From NCBI RefSeq assembly GCF_964340395.1, contig NC_135549.1, positions 19,032,342 through 19,096,341 of the forward strand: a DNA stretch of 64,000 nt, given 5' to 3'. Every line of letters starts with the position of its first letter. Within the stretch, counting starts at the first letter, position 1. A program made the translations under genes and the position numbers. Shown here in pieces: positions 1-12,518 of this stretch. This DNA comes from Glandiceps talaboti. Taxonomy: Eukaryota; Hemichordata; Enteropneusta; Spengelidae. The notes beneath the pieces are model-generated. The model was not told the origin of the DNA. It saw only the letters and a list, made by a program, of their open reading frames with translations, and ran no database searches.

Positions 1-758
1 GTCTTGCGTTGTGCAGTTTGCGGTAGTGTACAGGTGCAATTTATACTAAACATCTAATTAATGATACCGATATGCTAATATTGAAGGCAAAGAGCAAATC
101 TCGGAATTTGACGTCACATGCTTTGATTAATAGCAGGATTCATCATTCTTGACATTTCCATACAGAAGTATTCCCATACATGTGTGATCAGGATTAGTTG
201 GCCATTTCCGTATTTTGTGTGTGTGTCCTAAGTCTAGTCCACATACGGTATTTTTACGATTTACACCTCCACTCACCGTCACGTAGAGTCAAAGTCGTTA
301 TTCTTGACACAGACAAGTAACTACTTGTCTGTGCTCTTGAAGTCCTTAGATGCATGATCAGATACAATTTAAAATTCATTCACAGGCAAACACACAGTCA
401 TTAACATCATGTCTTTGTTAAATCAATCACAAACTTTTAACCAATAGCAAAGTCCCTCATAAAGTTAGTATTTATTGGGGCAGTTATACCTAATATCCAA
501 ATATGGTATATTTGCCAGCTCATGAGGCTACTTATACACTATTTACATCATTATAACAGTTGGAATTCACTGATTGGATGAACAACTTTTTATGCAGATT
601 GGGGGACTTTGACTGGACGTGGTTTAGAGACCACGTTGGCATCCAGACTATGTGTGTCACATCGGTCTAATTTAAGGTTAAGTTCTGTTCCGGTTTCGGA
701 AGCTTATTTCTGAATAGGTTTTCAGATATACATCCCGTTTCACGTTAGAGTACATTGT
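1..758. other. Non-coding stretch, no gene seen
   Basis: AT-rich sequence with no supported exon, RNA gene or clear repeat. A short self-complementary stretch gtggtttagagaccac lies at 619-634. Confidence 0.5.
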
Positions 759-1029
759 CTCTGTTTGATACAGCTAAGCAGAACAAGAAACTCCACAGAT
801 AACAAGATCGCAGTTGCTTGCGACATTTTGTCTATAAATGAAATAAACCATTTTAACGCACTGCAACTAGATGCAGACATGCGGGCGCCAATATTTTGAA
901 GTGTGCATTGCATGATGGCACATTTAATTCATTATATTTAGACAAAATGACGCAAGAAACTGTATTCATTCTACCTTGATATCTTATTTCTTATTTGATT
1001 TTGCGTGGTTGTATCAAACAGAGCCACTG
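759..1029. mobile_element. Foldback MITE, family 1
   Basis: Terminal arms pair over roughly 90 bp: ctctgtttgatac and cattttgtct on the left against gtatcaaacagag and agacaaaatg on the right. Related halves occur at 2490-2585 and 57709-58011. Consensus ends look like CAGTGGCTCTGTTTGATAC. No coding capacity. Confidence 0.65.
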
Positions 1030-2107
1030 AACAGTAACATGAAACGTACTGTATCAGTGTATGTAGTTACTTTATATTTGTTTTGTGGCGTCGAACACTT
1101 TCATTTATCGTATGTATCTCATACACACCCAGCACCGCTTCCATATGTACAACACAGTGGTAAAGTGAAAACGGTGGTACATCATGTATAATTTCTTACA
1201 TGAAATAAAAATCTGGGAATACTTTGAGGTTTTGTAATATACCTTTGTCACCATCGTTATTGTGACAAAGGATAGCTATATAATACTGTAACAATAAAAC
1301 AAACAGATACACGTTTACGTCATCATGAGGATACTAGTACTACGTCTACGTTGAACCATGGTTGAACCATGACCATACGTATCGTCATCTACTACTATGT
1401 CATGCTATGACACAGACACTCGAATCAATCTGTTTGATTTTATGATAGTAGACTATACATTTAAAAAAAAAATCATACAGAGTGATTCGAGTGCCCGTGC
1501 GCTATACCAGAATATCCATAGCGCGTATTTATCCGCCAGGTGTCGAACACAATGTTACAGGGCAACAGCAACATCCGGGTTCAAAGTTCAAATGATGATT
1601 TGCTGTCATTATTGCAGCCCGTGTTTTTCCTTGAAATAAACTGCAATGGATTTGCCATAATAAATGGCATACGATAATGCGGTATACGTTAATAGAATGT
1701 CAGAAAAGCTTAGTGGATATCAACGCTTTGAGCAGTTGTGCAGAGCGATACATTCAACTCTAAGGATACGACAATCCTGCCTTGTATTTTAAAAGTGGAT
1801 AACCGATTGAATTATTTACTCAAGGCTTTGTTCTCAGTCTAGTCAGGTATGTCGAATAGCTACTTTAAACACTTGTGTATACATTAGTATGTACTCTTAA
1901 CCTTTTAAACTGAGGCGTTGGAAACGTAATATACTAATAACTACTTTGTTTTTTTCCAAATTTTTCAACAACAAAAAATAACTCACCCTCACCGAATGTA
2001 TGATCGCAGCGCAGAGCTAGAGCGCCATTCTGAAAACAGCAGATCAAAAGAAAACCATAGTTAAAAAAAACTGCAGATGTTACACTTTAAGATCGCACAT
2101 AATACAG
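1030..2107. other. Non-coding stretch
   Basis: Short open frames only, with no family resemblance. A small inverted repeat (tttgtcaccatcgttattgtgacaaa) lies around 1243-1270. Confidence 0.45.
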
Positions 2108-2340
2108 TTCCCCCCCCCCCCCCGTACTCCCATTAATTGGGTATACGTGCCGCCCTTTGGGGTAGGGTTTTTTGCCATTTGGTCTAAAATGGGTACTGTC
2201 ATTTTAGAGCTAATGAGTCTAAAATGGGGTCCCCATTTTCACATTTTTTGGGTCTGGTCTAAAATGGGGTATTGGTTTTGGGTCAAAATTGGTCTACAAT
2301 GGGGTCTGGGGTTGACAGCATTGGCCACACACCCGTACCA
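2108..2340. repeat. tctaaaatggggt short-repeat element
   Basis: Begins with a poly-C run and holds at least five variants of tctaaaatgggg at irregular spacing. It looks like a dispersed repeat tail. The open frames through it are by-products. Confidence 0.6.
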
Positions 2341-2489
2341 GATCTGACCACACCGGACAGTTCCTTCCTGCATTGTATCACCCAAGCCCAAATACAACTT
2401 TAAATTTGCTGGTATAGGTGTTGATGGAGGGTGACATCCGTCCTTCACTTTGTTCTTGTAACATTTATATCAGTGATGAAGCATTTGTC

Positions 2490-2585
2490 TTTGTCACCTA
2501 GACAAAATGTAGCAAGAAACCGTATTCGTTCGATCTCGCTATCTTAAAGTGTAGCATGTGCATGTTTGTATCAAACAGAGTGGGC
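2490..2585. mobile_element. Half copy of foldback MITE family 1
   Basis: Carries cctagacaaaatg, gcaagaaaccgtattcgttc and ttgtatcaaacagag in the order seen at the right arm of the 759-1029 element. The left arm is absent, and a TATG microsatellite follows directly. Confidence 0.55.
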
Positions 2586-2605
2586 AGTAATATTAAATGC
2601 ATTGT

Positions 2606-2746
2606 ACGTACGTACGTATGTATGTATGTATGTATGTATGTATGTATGTATGTATGTATGTTTGTATGTATGTATGTATGTATGTATGTATGTATGTATG
2701 TATGTATGTATGTATGTATGTATGTATGTATGTATGTATGTATGTA

Positions 2747-2801
<55 letters not shown>

Positions 2802-2827
2802 ATGTATGTATGTATGTATGTATGTAT
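2606..2827. repeat. (GTAT)n with an internal (GT)n
   Basis: About 220 bp of near-pure tetranucleotide repeat interrupted by a GT run at 2751-2785. All long open frames here are repeat translations. Confidence 0.95.
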
Positions 2828-2829
2828 TT

Positions 2830-3600
2830 ATTATTTCACCTAGCACAAAGGTGCCATATCGTCTTATGGAACACTTCTTTTCGCGACATATGCAAATTTG
2901 ATCGTATGGCGGCCATATTTGATGTTAACATATTATATAATTACAAAACCTGTAATACACGGAGACTCCAATTCAAGTGTCTACCCCCATACTATCAGTC
3001 GCAAGCTTTTGACTGTGACCTTCAGGGTCAATTATCAAAATCGCAACTGTATTTGTTTGTTACGATATCTTTTAAATCATTTTTACACGTAACAGAAATA
3101 TACACAACAATTACTTTTGGTATCCATATCACTTATCACAGAATACAGGCCATATTTGTCAAAGTCAATATATTACTGCATGACTCAAAACTTTAATACC
3201 GAGTGATACATTCAAGTGTTAAACTCTAACAATACTTTCTAGTAATGACCTTTGACCTTGATCTTCTGCATGAACTATTAAAATTAAGCCATTTCTTGCA
3301 TATCGCAGATACTTTGTAGTATTTATTTGTTGCCACAGTGTTTTATTTTAAATATTGCCACCATTGTCACATAGGGGTCAGGTTTATGAGCCTGTGTCGT
3401 CTACGAAGACTTGTTTCTTTTTATGACTGGCTACCCACTCTTCTACTTCAACTACTATGGTGTGTCTCCAGGATTCAGTATCAAACAACACATTAACTTC
3501 GTCTTACACACGGGGAACTATAGTCGCTGAGTACTGTGAATTGTGGTTAGTTTCAAAGCAAATATATCAAGGATTTGTTATCCTAACTTGAATCGTCATC
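2830..3600. repeat. Decayed dispersed repeat with 'gaccttcagggtcaa' motifs
   Basis: Contains ggagactccaattcaagtgt and the gaccttgatctt motif shared with 24120-24700 and 28970-29060. It belongs to the same dispersed family and has no coding content. Confidence 0.5.
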
Positions 3601-3608
3601 TTGAGTCA

Positions 3609-3609
3609 A

Positions 3610-3654
<45 letters not shown>

Positions 3655-3666
3655 TACATACATACA

Positions 3667-3700
<34 letters not shown>

Positions 3701-3814
3701 CACACATACATACATACGTACGTACATACGTACATACGTACGTACGTACGTACGTACGTACATACATACGTACGTACATACATACACACATACATACATA
3801 CATACATACATACA

Positions 3815-3845
<31 letters not shown>
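3609..3845. repeat. Composite (CAGA)n-(CATA)n-(CGTA)n microsatellite
   Basis: Three tetranucleotide motifs follow one another, with CGTA and CATA interleaved in the centre. It lies 85 bp before the acceptor of the SH2-gene start exon. Confidence 0.95.
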
Positions 3846-3847
<2 letters not shown>

Positions 3848-3928
3848 TTTCTCAGTCACTGTGATGCTATTGTTTAGTATTTAGTTTTCACTCTATAATT
3901 ACTATGAATATAAACATTTATCTTACAG

Positions 3929-3941
3929 AATAACAGAAATC
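3929..3941 (+). promoter_or_regulatory. 5'UTR part of the SH2-gene start exon
   Basis: The tract tatcttacag at 3919-3928 looks like a splice acceptor, leaving 13 nt of 5'UTR before ATG. The true promoter would then lie upstream of this exon. No TATA element was assigned. Confidence 0.4.
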
Positions 3942-5150
3942 ATGGCAGATCCAACCGTTGACGTAACTCTAAATATCGACAGTATAGAACATCACAAAGT
4001 TATTGTCTATCCTGGGTCCACACTAAAATTCTGTCTTAAAAACTTAATTGACTCATGTGGACTTCGTCACTCCCAAGTAATGGTGTATGACATAACTCAG
4101 AAAAAAGAAATAAATTGGGATATTAACGTTGATGGCGTAATTTCACACAATCTACTGATTACTGTCAGGCAGCAAACGTCTGCCGAGAAACGACGATCTT
4201 CAGATGGAGTCGTTACACAGGGGAGTTCGTTGACAAGGGTACATTCGTACGATAAACAACAGACAAGTCGATATAATAGAGGAGAGGATAGACGACCAAG
4301 GCCAACTCGACCTGAAAGATCACAGACTTTACCGGGAAGACAGCGAGCCTTCAGTGACCAAATAGTAAATCGGCCTCCCCCTCTTCCCCCTTCAAGAGAA
4401 CACGACTACGATGATGATGATTATGATGAGGTTTTCAAAAGCAAGGTCTCCAAAGAGGATTTAGCACAACTTCCTTGCTATCATGGTACATTAAATTCTG
4501 ATGAGGTAAGCCCTTTCGTATACCCTGGAGTAAACACTTAAGGGTCCACGGCCTGTTGTAGTATTTTACAAATCCATATGAAATCACCATTAAGCTTATG
4601 TTGTCTAGTACCAGGCGTTTATATTAGTGACTTATTTAGTCCCCTCGTTTTAATCCGCGGATCCAGCAAAGGTCAACTATCTCTGATAGTATAGTACTCT
4701 CAAAATTTCAAAGGTGATGAACAATGCGAACACCACAGAGCATTTAAATTTACAATGAAACTCTGTGTGCAAATATCAATAAGAAGATTTACTAAGAGGT
4801 TGCCTTTCTAAATTCTAGAGCTACTAGACCGTCGAACTACACTGCAACTCGAATACCTTAAGCTTGTATTTATTCGGTTTTGTTCGGCAACCCTCGAAAG
4901 CACAGTTGGAGGTCTGCTAGAAACAGAATCTGCTTTTAGTACAGCATCAAGTATACATAACACTTGCAAGGTTGTTTCACGGCCATCACAGTTTCCATCT
5001 CAAGTCATGATGGTGTAGCATGTTCATTAGCGATAGTGCTATTCATTTCCAATAAATTCATGAGAATTTAATCCAGCCAAGAAATCCACATGTGTAAGCA
5101 TTTTAGCACAACTGAAGTGAGGTACAGTAGTGCTACTAGTATGATAAAAC

Positions 5151-5194
<44 letters not shown>

Positions 5195-5210
5195 GCGTGA
5201 GTGCGCGCGC

Positions 5211-5272
<62 letters not shown>

Positions 5273-6704
5273 GAGTTAAAGTAAAGAGAAACATCAAACC
5301 GATTGCGTTGGCATTTGGTGGGAACATTAATTTTGGTGTCTAGTTGGGAAATTGTCCAAATGAAAATGATCGCATCACAGGTATGTGGTTTTTTGGGTCA
5401 AACACGCCATTTTTGGTCAAATCACTTACAACTCAAAAACTACTTGGCAGATTGGCCTGAAATATGGTGGGAACTTCTTAGGGATGAGTAGATAAAGAAT
5501 CGTTCACGACATGGTGAGCCCATCAGTGATAAGCAAATTAAGTATAGAAATGTGACTTTTTGGTCAAAGATCTTCAATTCCAAAACTACTGAGCAGCTTG
5601 GGATGAAATTTAATGTGGATGCATCTGGGGTGTATATGAAGAAATACTAAGCATATAATGATCTCATCAGTGATATGCAAATTAGGTGTAAAATGTGAAT
5701 TTTGGTCAAAAACATATATCTCAAAAAGTACTTGGTCGATGGGGTTGAAATTTGGTGAGATATGTCTAGAAGTGTTATTCTGCAGATGTTAAAATATAAT
5801 AGGCCCTAACCACCATGGCCACACCCTTAGCAACAACTAAATGCCAGTCCAAAGAACATCATCTGATAGGCAAGTGAGTAAACATTCAAAAAATATATGC
5901 AAATATCCCTAGCAACAAGACCACGCCCATAGCAACAACCGAGTACTGGTGTATATTGCAAAGATAACAGATTAATAGACAAGTGACTATACATTTAAAA
6001 ATGTATGCAAACCTGCCTAGCAACAAGACCACGCCAATAGCAAGTCACATGATGACGTATATTGCAAAGATAACAGGGATTCATAGACAAGTGAATAAAC
6101 ATTCAAAAAATGTACGCAAATATGCCTAGTAACTAGACCACGCCAATAACAGCCAAATGATGATATATATTGCAAAGATAGCAACAGGGATGGTTAGGCA
6201 AGTGGATAAACATCCTAAAGGTGAATGCAAGTATGCCTAACAACACGACCCGCCCATAGCAACATCCAAATGACGGTGTATACGGTAATTGTAACAACGG
6301 GGCTGGAAAGGCAACCGGATGAACATTCGGCAAATGAACACCTATACCTAGCATGGATCAGCATGTGGATATTATAAACACTTTTCATAAACTGCCATTG
6401 GCGCTATTTTTCCCTACGTAACAGTTTTAAATTTCCACAACAGGTGGAGAGAGTTATGGCTAGCCAGCTACATCGTCCGTTCTCCTACCTAGTGAGGCAA
6501 AGTATAACAAGCCCAGGAAACCTGACAGTATCGGTCACGTGAGTGAACACATTTATTGACACGCAGTAAATTGTGATGGGATATGAAAATCTAGAAACCC
6601 ATGACTAGTCAAGATGATTTTATCATACACTGTTATGTAATATGATAAGTGAAGATGCCACTCTTTGCAAAATGCATGTTGTAGTCGGTAGAAGTGTATG
6701 TATG

Positions 6705-6738
<34 letters not shown>

Positions 6739-6787
6739 TGTATGTATGTATGTATGTATGTATGTATCATACATGTATGTATGTATG

Positions 6788-6821
<34 letters not shown>

Positions 6822-7316
6822 TGTATGTATGTATGTATGTATCATACATGTATGTATGTATGTATGTATGTATGTATGTATGTATGTATGTATGTATGTA
6901 TCATACATGTATGTATGTATGTATGTATGTATGTATGTATGTATGTATGTATCATACATGTATGTATGTATGTATGTATGTATGTATGTATGTATGTATC
7001 ATACATGTATGTATGTATGTATGTATGTATGTATGTATGTATGTATGTATGTATGTATGTATGTATGTATGTATGTATCATACATGTATGTATGTATGTA
7101 TGTATGTATGTATGTATGTATGTATGTATGTATGTATCATACATGTATGTATGTATGTATGTATGTATGTATGTATGTATGTATGTATGTATGTATGTAT
7201 GTATGTATGTATGTATGTATGTATGTGCGTGTGTGTGTATGTATGTATGTATGTATGTATGTATGTATGTGCGTGCGTGTGTGTGTGTGTATGTATGTAT
7301 GTATGTATGTATGTAT

Positions 7317-7361
<45 letters not shown>

Positions 7362-8248
7362 CGCACATACACACACATATGTATGTATATATATGGATGG
7401 GGGAGGTGTGGGTGTGGGTGTCCGTGGTATTAAACACAGGCGCAAATATGGTAGCGTTTAGAAGGACGCGTACTTATTCTTTAACCGTTTCTTGTTATTT
7501 TTTCAGACACTACAATAATCATATCTATCACTTTCGTGTCTTCAAAAATGATACGCGGTATTACATCACCGAAGACAGAATCTTTTTTAATATGAAGAGA
7601 TTTTTAGACTACTACAGTAGTCATTCCATTCCCGGTCAGAAAGTTCAAGATTTGAAGTTGGTTTATCCAATAAGTCGTGAAGACGCCAAACCTCGACTCG
7701 ATCTCGATGCCGGTTACGCCCAGCTTATCCCGAAGTTTGACGACATCCATGTAGCAACTCCCCCTGGGGGACATACATCATGCGCACCAAGTCGACACAG
7801 TTGGAAAGCACTATCCTCTAGACCCCCTCCACCCCTACCTTCAGATTCAAGCTTCGAACCTAGCGGCGGAAGCACGTTGAAATCCGCATACGTAGATATG
7901 ATTAATAAAAGAAGGCAAAGTTCGAAGGATATTTATAGTGTCGCGTCAGAAGAAAAGAGTATGCTATCAGATCTTATTAAGTTGTTAGAAATGCACGAGA
8001 GAAAAATTGGCGGAAGAAGCAGTACTCATCGACAAAAATGTCATTGTGGTATGTTCGTTGATGAGGCTACCTTGATCAATGGTTGGATGATGCATAAAAG
8101 TGATGACCCGGAGACGAACGGGCAAGTCTATTTCGCCAGGGGCACAGACGTAGTTTGGGATCTACCGCAAGATGTCTGGCGAGAACTAGTCAGCAAATCT
8201 CCAGAGAAAGCGGCCCAGGTCGTGAGGCATACCAGTACTGATGCTTGA
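3942..8248 (+). CDS. RBD-like / SH2 / WW-like adaptor protein, 3 coding exons
   Basis: Coding exons join as 3942-4505, 6444-6538 and 7507-8248, giving 1401 nt and 466 residues; all junctions keep frame and have GT/AG signals. Residues about 5-80 resemble a Raf-type Ras-binding domain (YPGSTLKFCLKNLI, then INWD and a closing LLITV strand). A basic, proline-rich linker with PPPLPPS and an acidic DDDDYDE stretch follows. The SH2 domain spans about residues 179-277: CYHG where WYHG is usual, YLVRQS as the FLVRES strand with Arg206 as the phosphotyrosine-binding arginine, and YHFRV supplying the betaD His228. After more polyproline (RPPPPLPS), residues 409-440 fit a WW pattern (GWMMHK, VYFARGT, VVWDLP). 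The start has a good context (aatcATGG), 14 nt after a likely acceptor at 3928, so an upstream 5'UTR exon is expected. It is probably a cytoplasmic signalling adaptor with no catalytic domain. The gene family was not recognised. Confidence 0.85.
5151..5269. repeat. (CTGT)n followed by (GT)n
   Basis: About 45 bp of CTGT, a gcgtgagtgcgcgcgcgt bridge and about 55 bp of GT. It marks the start of the repeat region that follows. Confidence 0.95.
5310..5790. repeat. Diverged tandem repeat with 'ttggtcaaa...ctcaaaaactact' units
   Basis: About four units of roughly 120 bp share ttttggtcaaa, ctcaaaaactacttggc, tgaaatttggtg and catcagtgat.gcaaatta. Non-coding. Confidence 0.65.
5800..6360. repeat. Tandem array with 'tagcaacaagaccacgccc' units of about 115 bp
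   Basis: Four to five units share tagcaacaagaccacgccc, tatattgcaaagataacag, gacaagtga.ta.acatt and aaaatgtatgcaaat. A single related unit sits at 25310-25395. Confidence 0.75.
6539..7506 (+). other. Intron 2 of the SH2 gene, filled by a microsatellite
   Basis: Donor cac|gtgagt and acceptor tttttcag|acacta. About 700 of its 968 bp are the tetranucleotide array at 6690-7395. Confidence 0.85.
6690..7395. repeat. (GTAT)n array with periodic CATACATG interruptions
   Basis: The GTAT tract is interrupted seven times by the same self-complementary string catacatgtatg (near 6769, 6843, 6903, 6953, 7000, 7080 and 7139). It then passes into gtgc-containing variants and a CA run at 7320-7355. Confidence 0.95.
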
Positions 8249-9890
8249 CTATGAGCTAAATGTGATAGCTGTGGTTCAAGGTTTTCAGAAGGATATGAAT
8301 ATTATAGTTACTCTTATGACGAGGACTGGTCCATTATATTAATAACTGAAAGTGCCTACACGAAAATCGTGCCAACATCAAACTTACGTCATCATCTGTT
8401 CTCCAGTGTTATTGGGGATCGATGTTAGGGTAGGAATTATATATCTGTATTGCATTATTATACCTACAATTATATCTGTTCCTAACTTTTTTCTTCACTT
8501 TCCTAATATAGTTTCGTGATGCCCGATATATACCATCCTCAAATAGTTCATGACCACTCTGATAATAACATAGTTAAACGTAGTAAGGTCACCCTTTACG
8601 TTTTCCATATTAGTATTTATTATATGCGGTTTACTTTCCACCGTGTCATTGGTTTGTCCCCTGATTGTTTTATTGCAATATAAGAGGTTGCAAATTATTA
8701 TGGGATGTGTGGTAGAATATTAAATTAAGCACAGGGCCACACTTCCACATGTACTACATATTGATTTTGAAAAATCATCATGCGTATAAAAAACATTATG
8801 CTTTATACTAGTCTAAGTATATATTACAACCCTTGACACTGAAGCGAACCACTTTCTCTGTATTTGTCACACTCAAGTGTTCCTATTAAGTGTAAAAGTG
8901 TTTTCTTTCAATTTACTTTAATGCAAGCCGAGTATGTGTCCTTTCTAATGTAGTGGATTTGCAAAAAGTGCTTTCTGCTAACAGCAGCAGCCTGATTCTA
9001 ATGAATGGTAGCCATCAAAATTTTGATTACATTTAGCTATTGATGAGATCTAGACATTGTTTTATGGCATCTATGTTTACACTCTAGTCATTGACATTTA
9101 CATTGTGTACTTACCTTTTAACGCCAACACCTTTTAAGATTAATTGCATTGAGAAACACCACATACTGGGCTGGACTGATGATTACAACATTTAGAACAG
9201 TATACTTAACTTGTACACTTGATTGAAATGGATGCTCTGAACGATTGCGACAAATCATGCAAACGTTTAACTTGAGGGTTACAAGTTGCATGATACAAAT
9301 ATCTATTCAAAAGCAAGCTGTCTGCAAACTAAGATAGGCACAAACTAAACGTATTGTTGTTTTATGCAGTTGATTACACAAGTGGGTGATAATGGTGCCA
9401 CGGGTTTGTACTTATCAAGATACTAGTAGTGTCACCACTCAAGTGATATATGTATGACCACTTCACTTGAAAAAAAACTTGTGATCAGAGACGCCACGTG
9501 ATATAAACTGTGAGCGTTATTACGTCAGCGTTCATGGATAACTGTCATCAACGTGTATAGTTTGTGTTTATCTGTAATTATAAGTTTACTGAAAGCTCAC
9601 TAGTCTTTGTTGTTTGTAGTATATATGTCAAGTTTTTATTGATTCTATATTTATGTAGGCGCTCTGTTTTCAGATCCGCCGTCTTCTGTCAGACATAAGT
9701 ATTACTTCATTTTTCATGCACCTAATTTTTTTTAGTATTGTTCTTGTCGTTCCTTTTTAAAATATCAAGTTATGGGAACTGTGTGTTACATATCACTTGT
9801 CTGCAATTACTTAGTAAGTTTTAAATGATATGCAGCATAATACTAACTGTAATCGGCGCACGTGACTTAATTAGTGACTCCTCCCTTGAT
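8249..9890 (+). other. 3' flank / probable 3'UTR of the SH2 gene
   Basis: AT-rich, no exon recognised. No AATAAA was found in the first 1.5 kb, so the transcript end is not defined. Confidence 0.4.
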
Positions 9891-9924
9891 CATGTGCAAT
9901 TACAATCATAAATGACCATATTTT

Positions 9925-10095
9925 TGTTACCGGAGCGGAGCTGATCTATAAAATGATGAATACTGACTTTTTTCTTTACCAGGGCTGATCATAACCGACT
10001 TTTGTTACCAGAGCTGATTTATTCAACTTTTGTTCCCAAAGCTGATTTATTCAACTTTTGTTACCAAAGCTTTTGTTACCAAATTTAAAGTCAAC
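9925..10095. repeat. Short tandem repeat 'cttttgttaccaaagctgat'
   Basis: Five to six decayed units of about 28-40 bp share ttttgttacc.gagctgatttattcaa. It abuts the MITE at 10192. Confidence 0.7.
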
Positions 10096-10191
10096 CCAGT
10101 TATGTTACCTGATGAGATGATGCATTCAATGGACACAGACAAAGCAGACAAAGCCGATCGATCTCTCAAATGAATAAAGATTTTATTACAA

Positions 10192-10688
10192 TGTACGAAA
10201 ATCATAAACCCTGAAACTGAAACAAAACGTCGCCTGGCTCTACAAAAATCTCATTAACATTGCTACATTTTATCGTCTGGTGAGACAAAAATCTTACCAA
10301 CAGCGTTTCGTCAATCGTCTGGTGTGACAAATACCTCTATCTATATTGTTACACTTTTTCTTTGCGTGAGCTACCATTATCTAGGAGATCATCGCCAAAT
10401 TTGTACGTTCCTGGTAAACCTAAGGTTGTCGCGTTCTTTGATATTTTTTCAGACAGCCAATTGGCTTTCAAATGTAACAATTGTAATTCAGCTCTTGTCG
10501 TGCCAGACTATAAGGCGTCTTAGCTTATAATTAACTGGCAATATTAATTACATTTGTGTCGAGGCAAGCAAGACGATTTACAACATTAAAGAGATGTTTT
10601 GTCTAGCCAGACAAAAATCTGTAGCAATAATAGTGAGATTTTTGTCGAACAGGCGACGTTTTGTTTCACTGTTTATGATTTTCGTTGT
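10192..10688. mobile_element. Foldback MITE, family 2
   Basis: Left arm 10192-10264 and right arm 10617-10688 are reverse complements over about 70 bp (cgaaaatcataaac / gtttatgattttcg; aaaacgtcgcctg / caggcgacgtttt). Internal tctggtgagacaaaaatct and tagccagacaaaaatct extend the pairing. No reading frame. Confidence 0.75.
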
Positions 10689-10699
10689 ATCTGATAAGC

Positions 10700-11874
10700 T
10701 GATCTGTATCCAATGAACACAGAAATTTGGTTACCGGTGTTGTACATTAACGTAATTCATTTTTGTATGGTGATTGGTACACACTTATGCTAATATGCTT
10801 GCGATACCTCACATCCTACATTAATTGCATTTTGTCAGTATATTACTATCAAACCGATATCAAGTTGTTGATAAAAAAAAACTATGTATAATTGCACTTA
10901 CAACACCACAATTTAGATATACCATTTGTATTCAAACGATTGGCCCCAACATTTCGTGCGTTATATCATAATATCACATATCTAGATCGACAGCCCAGTT
11001 TAACTTTTAATTAAGGCAAAATATATACGTATTTTGTGCCAATTGTTCGGTAATGTTTCGCTATATATATTTGGAATCATTTACATTGTATTTTTGATGC
11101 ACATTATCAAATATTTTCTGACAATTGAAGCGCCTGAAGTGAAAATAATTAAAACGGAAGACAGACTAGAAATAATTATAACAGTTTTAACGACTCAATT
11201 TCAAGTTTCCAGAATAAAATTAACCCAGAAATGAGTTATGGCGGCGACTGTGGTTGTCAAATTTATCGACGTCTTAGCTTTGTCAGGTTTAGATCTCAGT
11301 AAACCCCATGTCCCTTTAGACCACAATAGAAATATAGTGGTCGATCTGAGATGTAACTCGACTCGATCTAACGAGATATCGAGTCCATTTTCTCATTTAT
11401 CAAATTGGAGTCTATGGATTATCCTCTTTGTTCCACCTTCAGACGACTGTGTTATTTCTGTTACCAAACTGAGTCGACGTGGATAAACTGAAATTAACTA
11501 GCAATGAACTTTGTATGACAATATTGTATTAAATACAGACTGATGCATGTTTGGTTGTATTTAACAGTTATATTATATTATATACAACTTGGATATATTG
11601 TGTAAATATAAAATTAATCAGCAGTATTTTAAAAGTGGCCAAATGGATTTGAAATAGGTATTTTTTTGGGGGGGGGGATTTTTAATCAATAAAACAAGTT
11701 TTCTACATTACAAAAGCAACGTGAAATAGCACAGACCACGTCCATATTTATAACACAACAATTAAAAAACAATCATCAAAATTTAAAAACGAATATGTAA
11801 GGAAAAAGTAATTGTATGTACAGGAAGTGATTTCTAAACAAAATTGTTTGTCAATGTAGAAAAATATAGTGGAG

Positions 11875-11927
<53 letters not shown>

Positions 11928-12510
11928 AAAAATCCAAAATAAACACTCTTTTCTCGTACATATGTCCACTTTAAAATTTCACTAACAGGTCTAGTTTATA
12001 GATTGCGAACCAAATTAGTATTAGTAATTGATATATTACCCACTGAGAACATAAGTAGTGCAAACAGATATAATTTTACTCCTTGTTCGTGTAAAAATAT
12101 TTCAATGGGGAATGGAATGGAATTTAATTCTCTTTTAAATAAATTGGCAATTGAAATTACCGTGAAGTAGAGATGTTGCTCCCTGTTTCACTGGCGTGAA
12201 AGTTGAACCGGTCTCATTCCGCTTTTTATGTGTAAGCTTACGTGTGTGTATGGAGAGGAATTTGTAATTGTCACCTTTAGAAGTAACTGCTGGCTTGATC
12301 TTCAATGAATCCATCCTCACCTACATGTTGTATGCAATGTGTTCTTTTCATCCATATATAGTCAAACAAGTCGTAAAAACCATTTACTGAATAACTTCAT
12401 ATTCTCAACATCTACAGTTGACTATCAAATTGATATTTTTGTTCACTATACATTTAATCTACCATCACATGTCAAGAGCCGAATACCAGACGGAAATTAA
12501 GTGGGACGCT
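10700..12510. other. Non-coding stretch with a TTGA microsatellite
   Basis: No supported gene. An open frame at 11238-11486 starting MAATVVVKF has no recognisable domain or splice context. (GATT)n lies at 11875-11927 and a G9 run near 11667. Confidence 0.45.
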
Positions 12511-12518
12511 CCGTGTAC

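Larger units (their letters stand above)
4506..6443 (+). other. Intron 1 of the SH2 gene
   Basis: Donor gag|gtaagc and acceptor cacaacag|gtggag. It contains a CTGT/GT microsatellite at 5151-5269 and two tandem repeat families (5310-5790 and 5800-6360). Confidence 0.8.

Noticed and set aside
2556-2901. Open frames of MYVCMYVC repeats on both strands (also at 3583-3884, 6553-7461, 34698-35531, 43177-43533)
   Set aside because: They are translations of (GTAT)n, (CATA)n and (CAGA)n; a four-base unit keeps all frames open.
11238-11486. 82-residue open frame starting MAATVVVKF
   Set aside because: No recognised domain, splice sites or conservation signal; left as non-coding.
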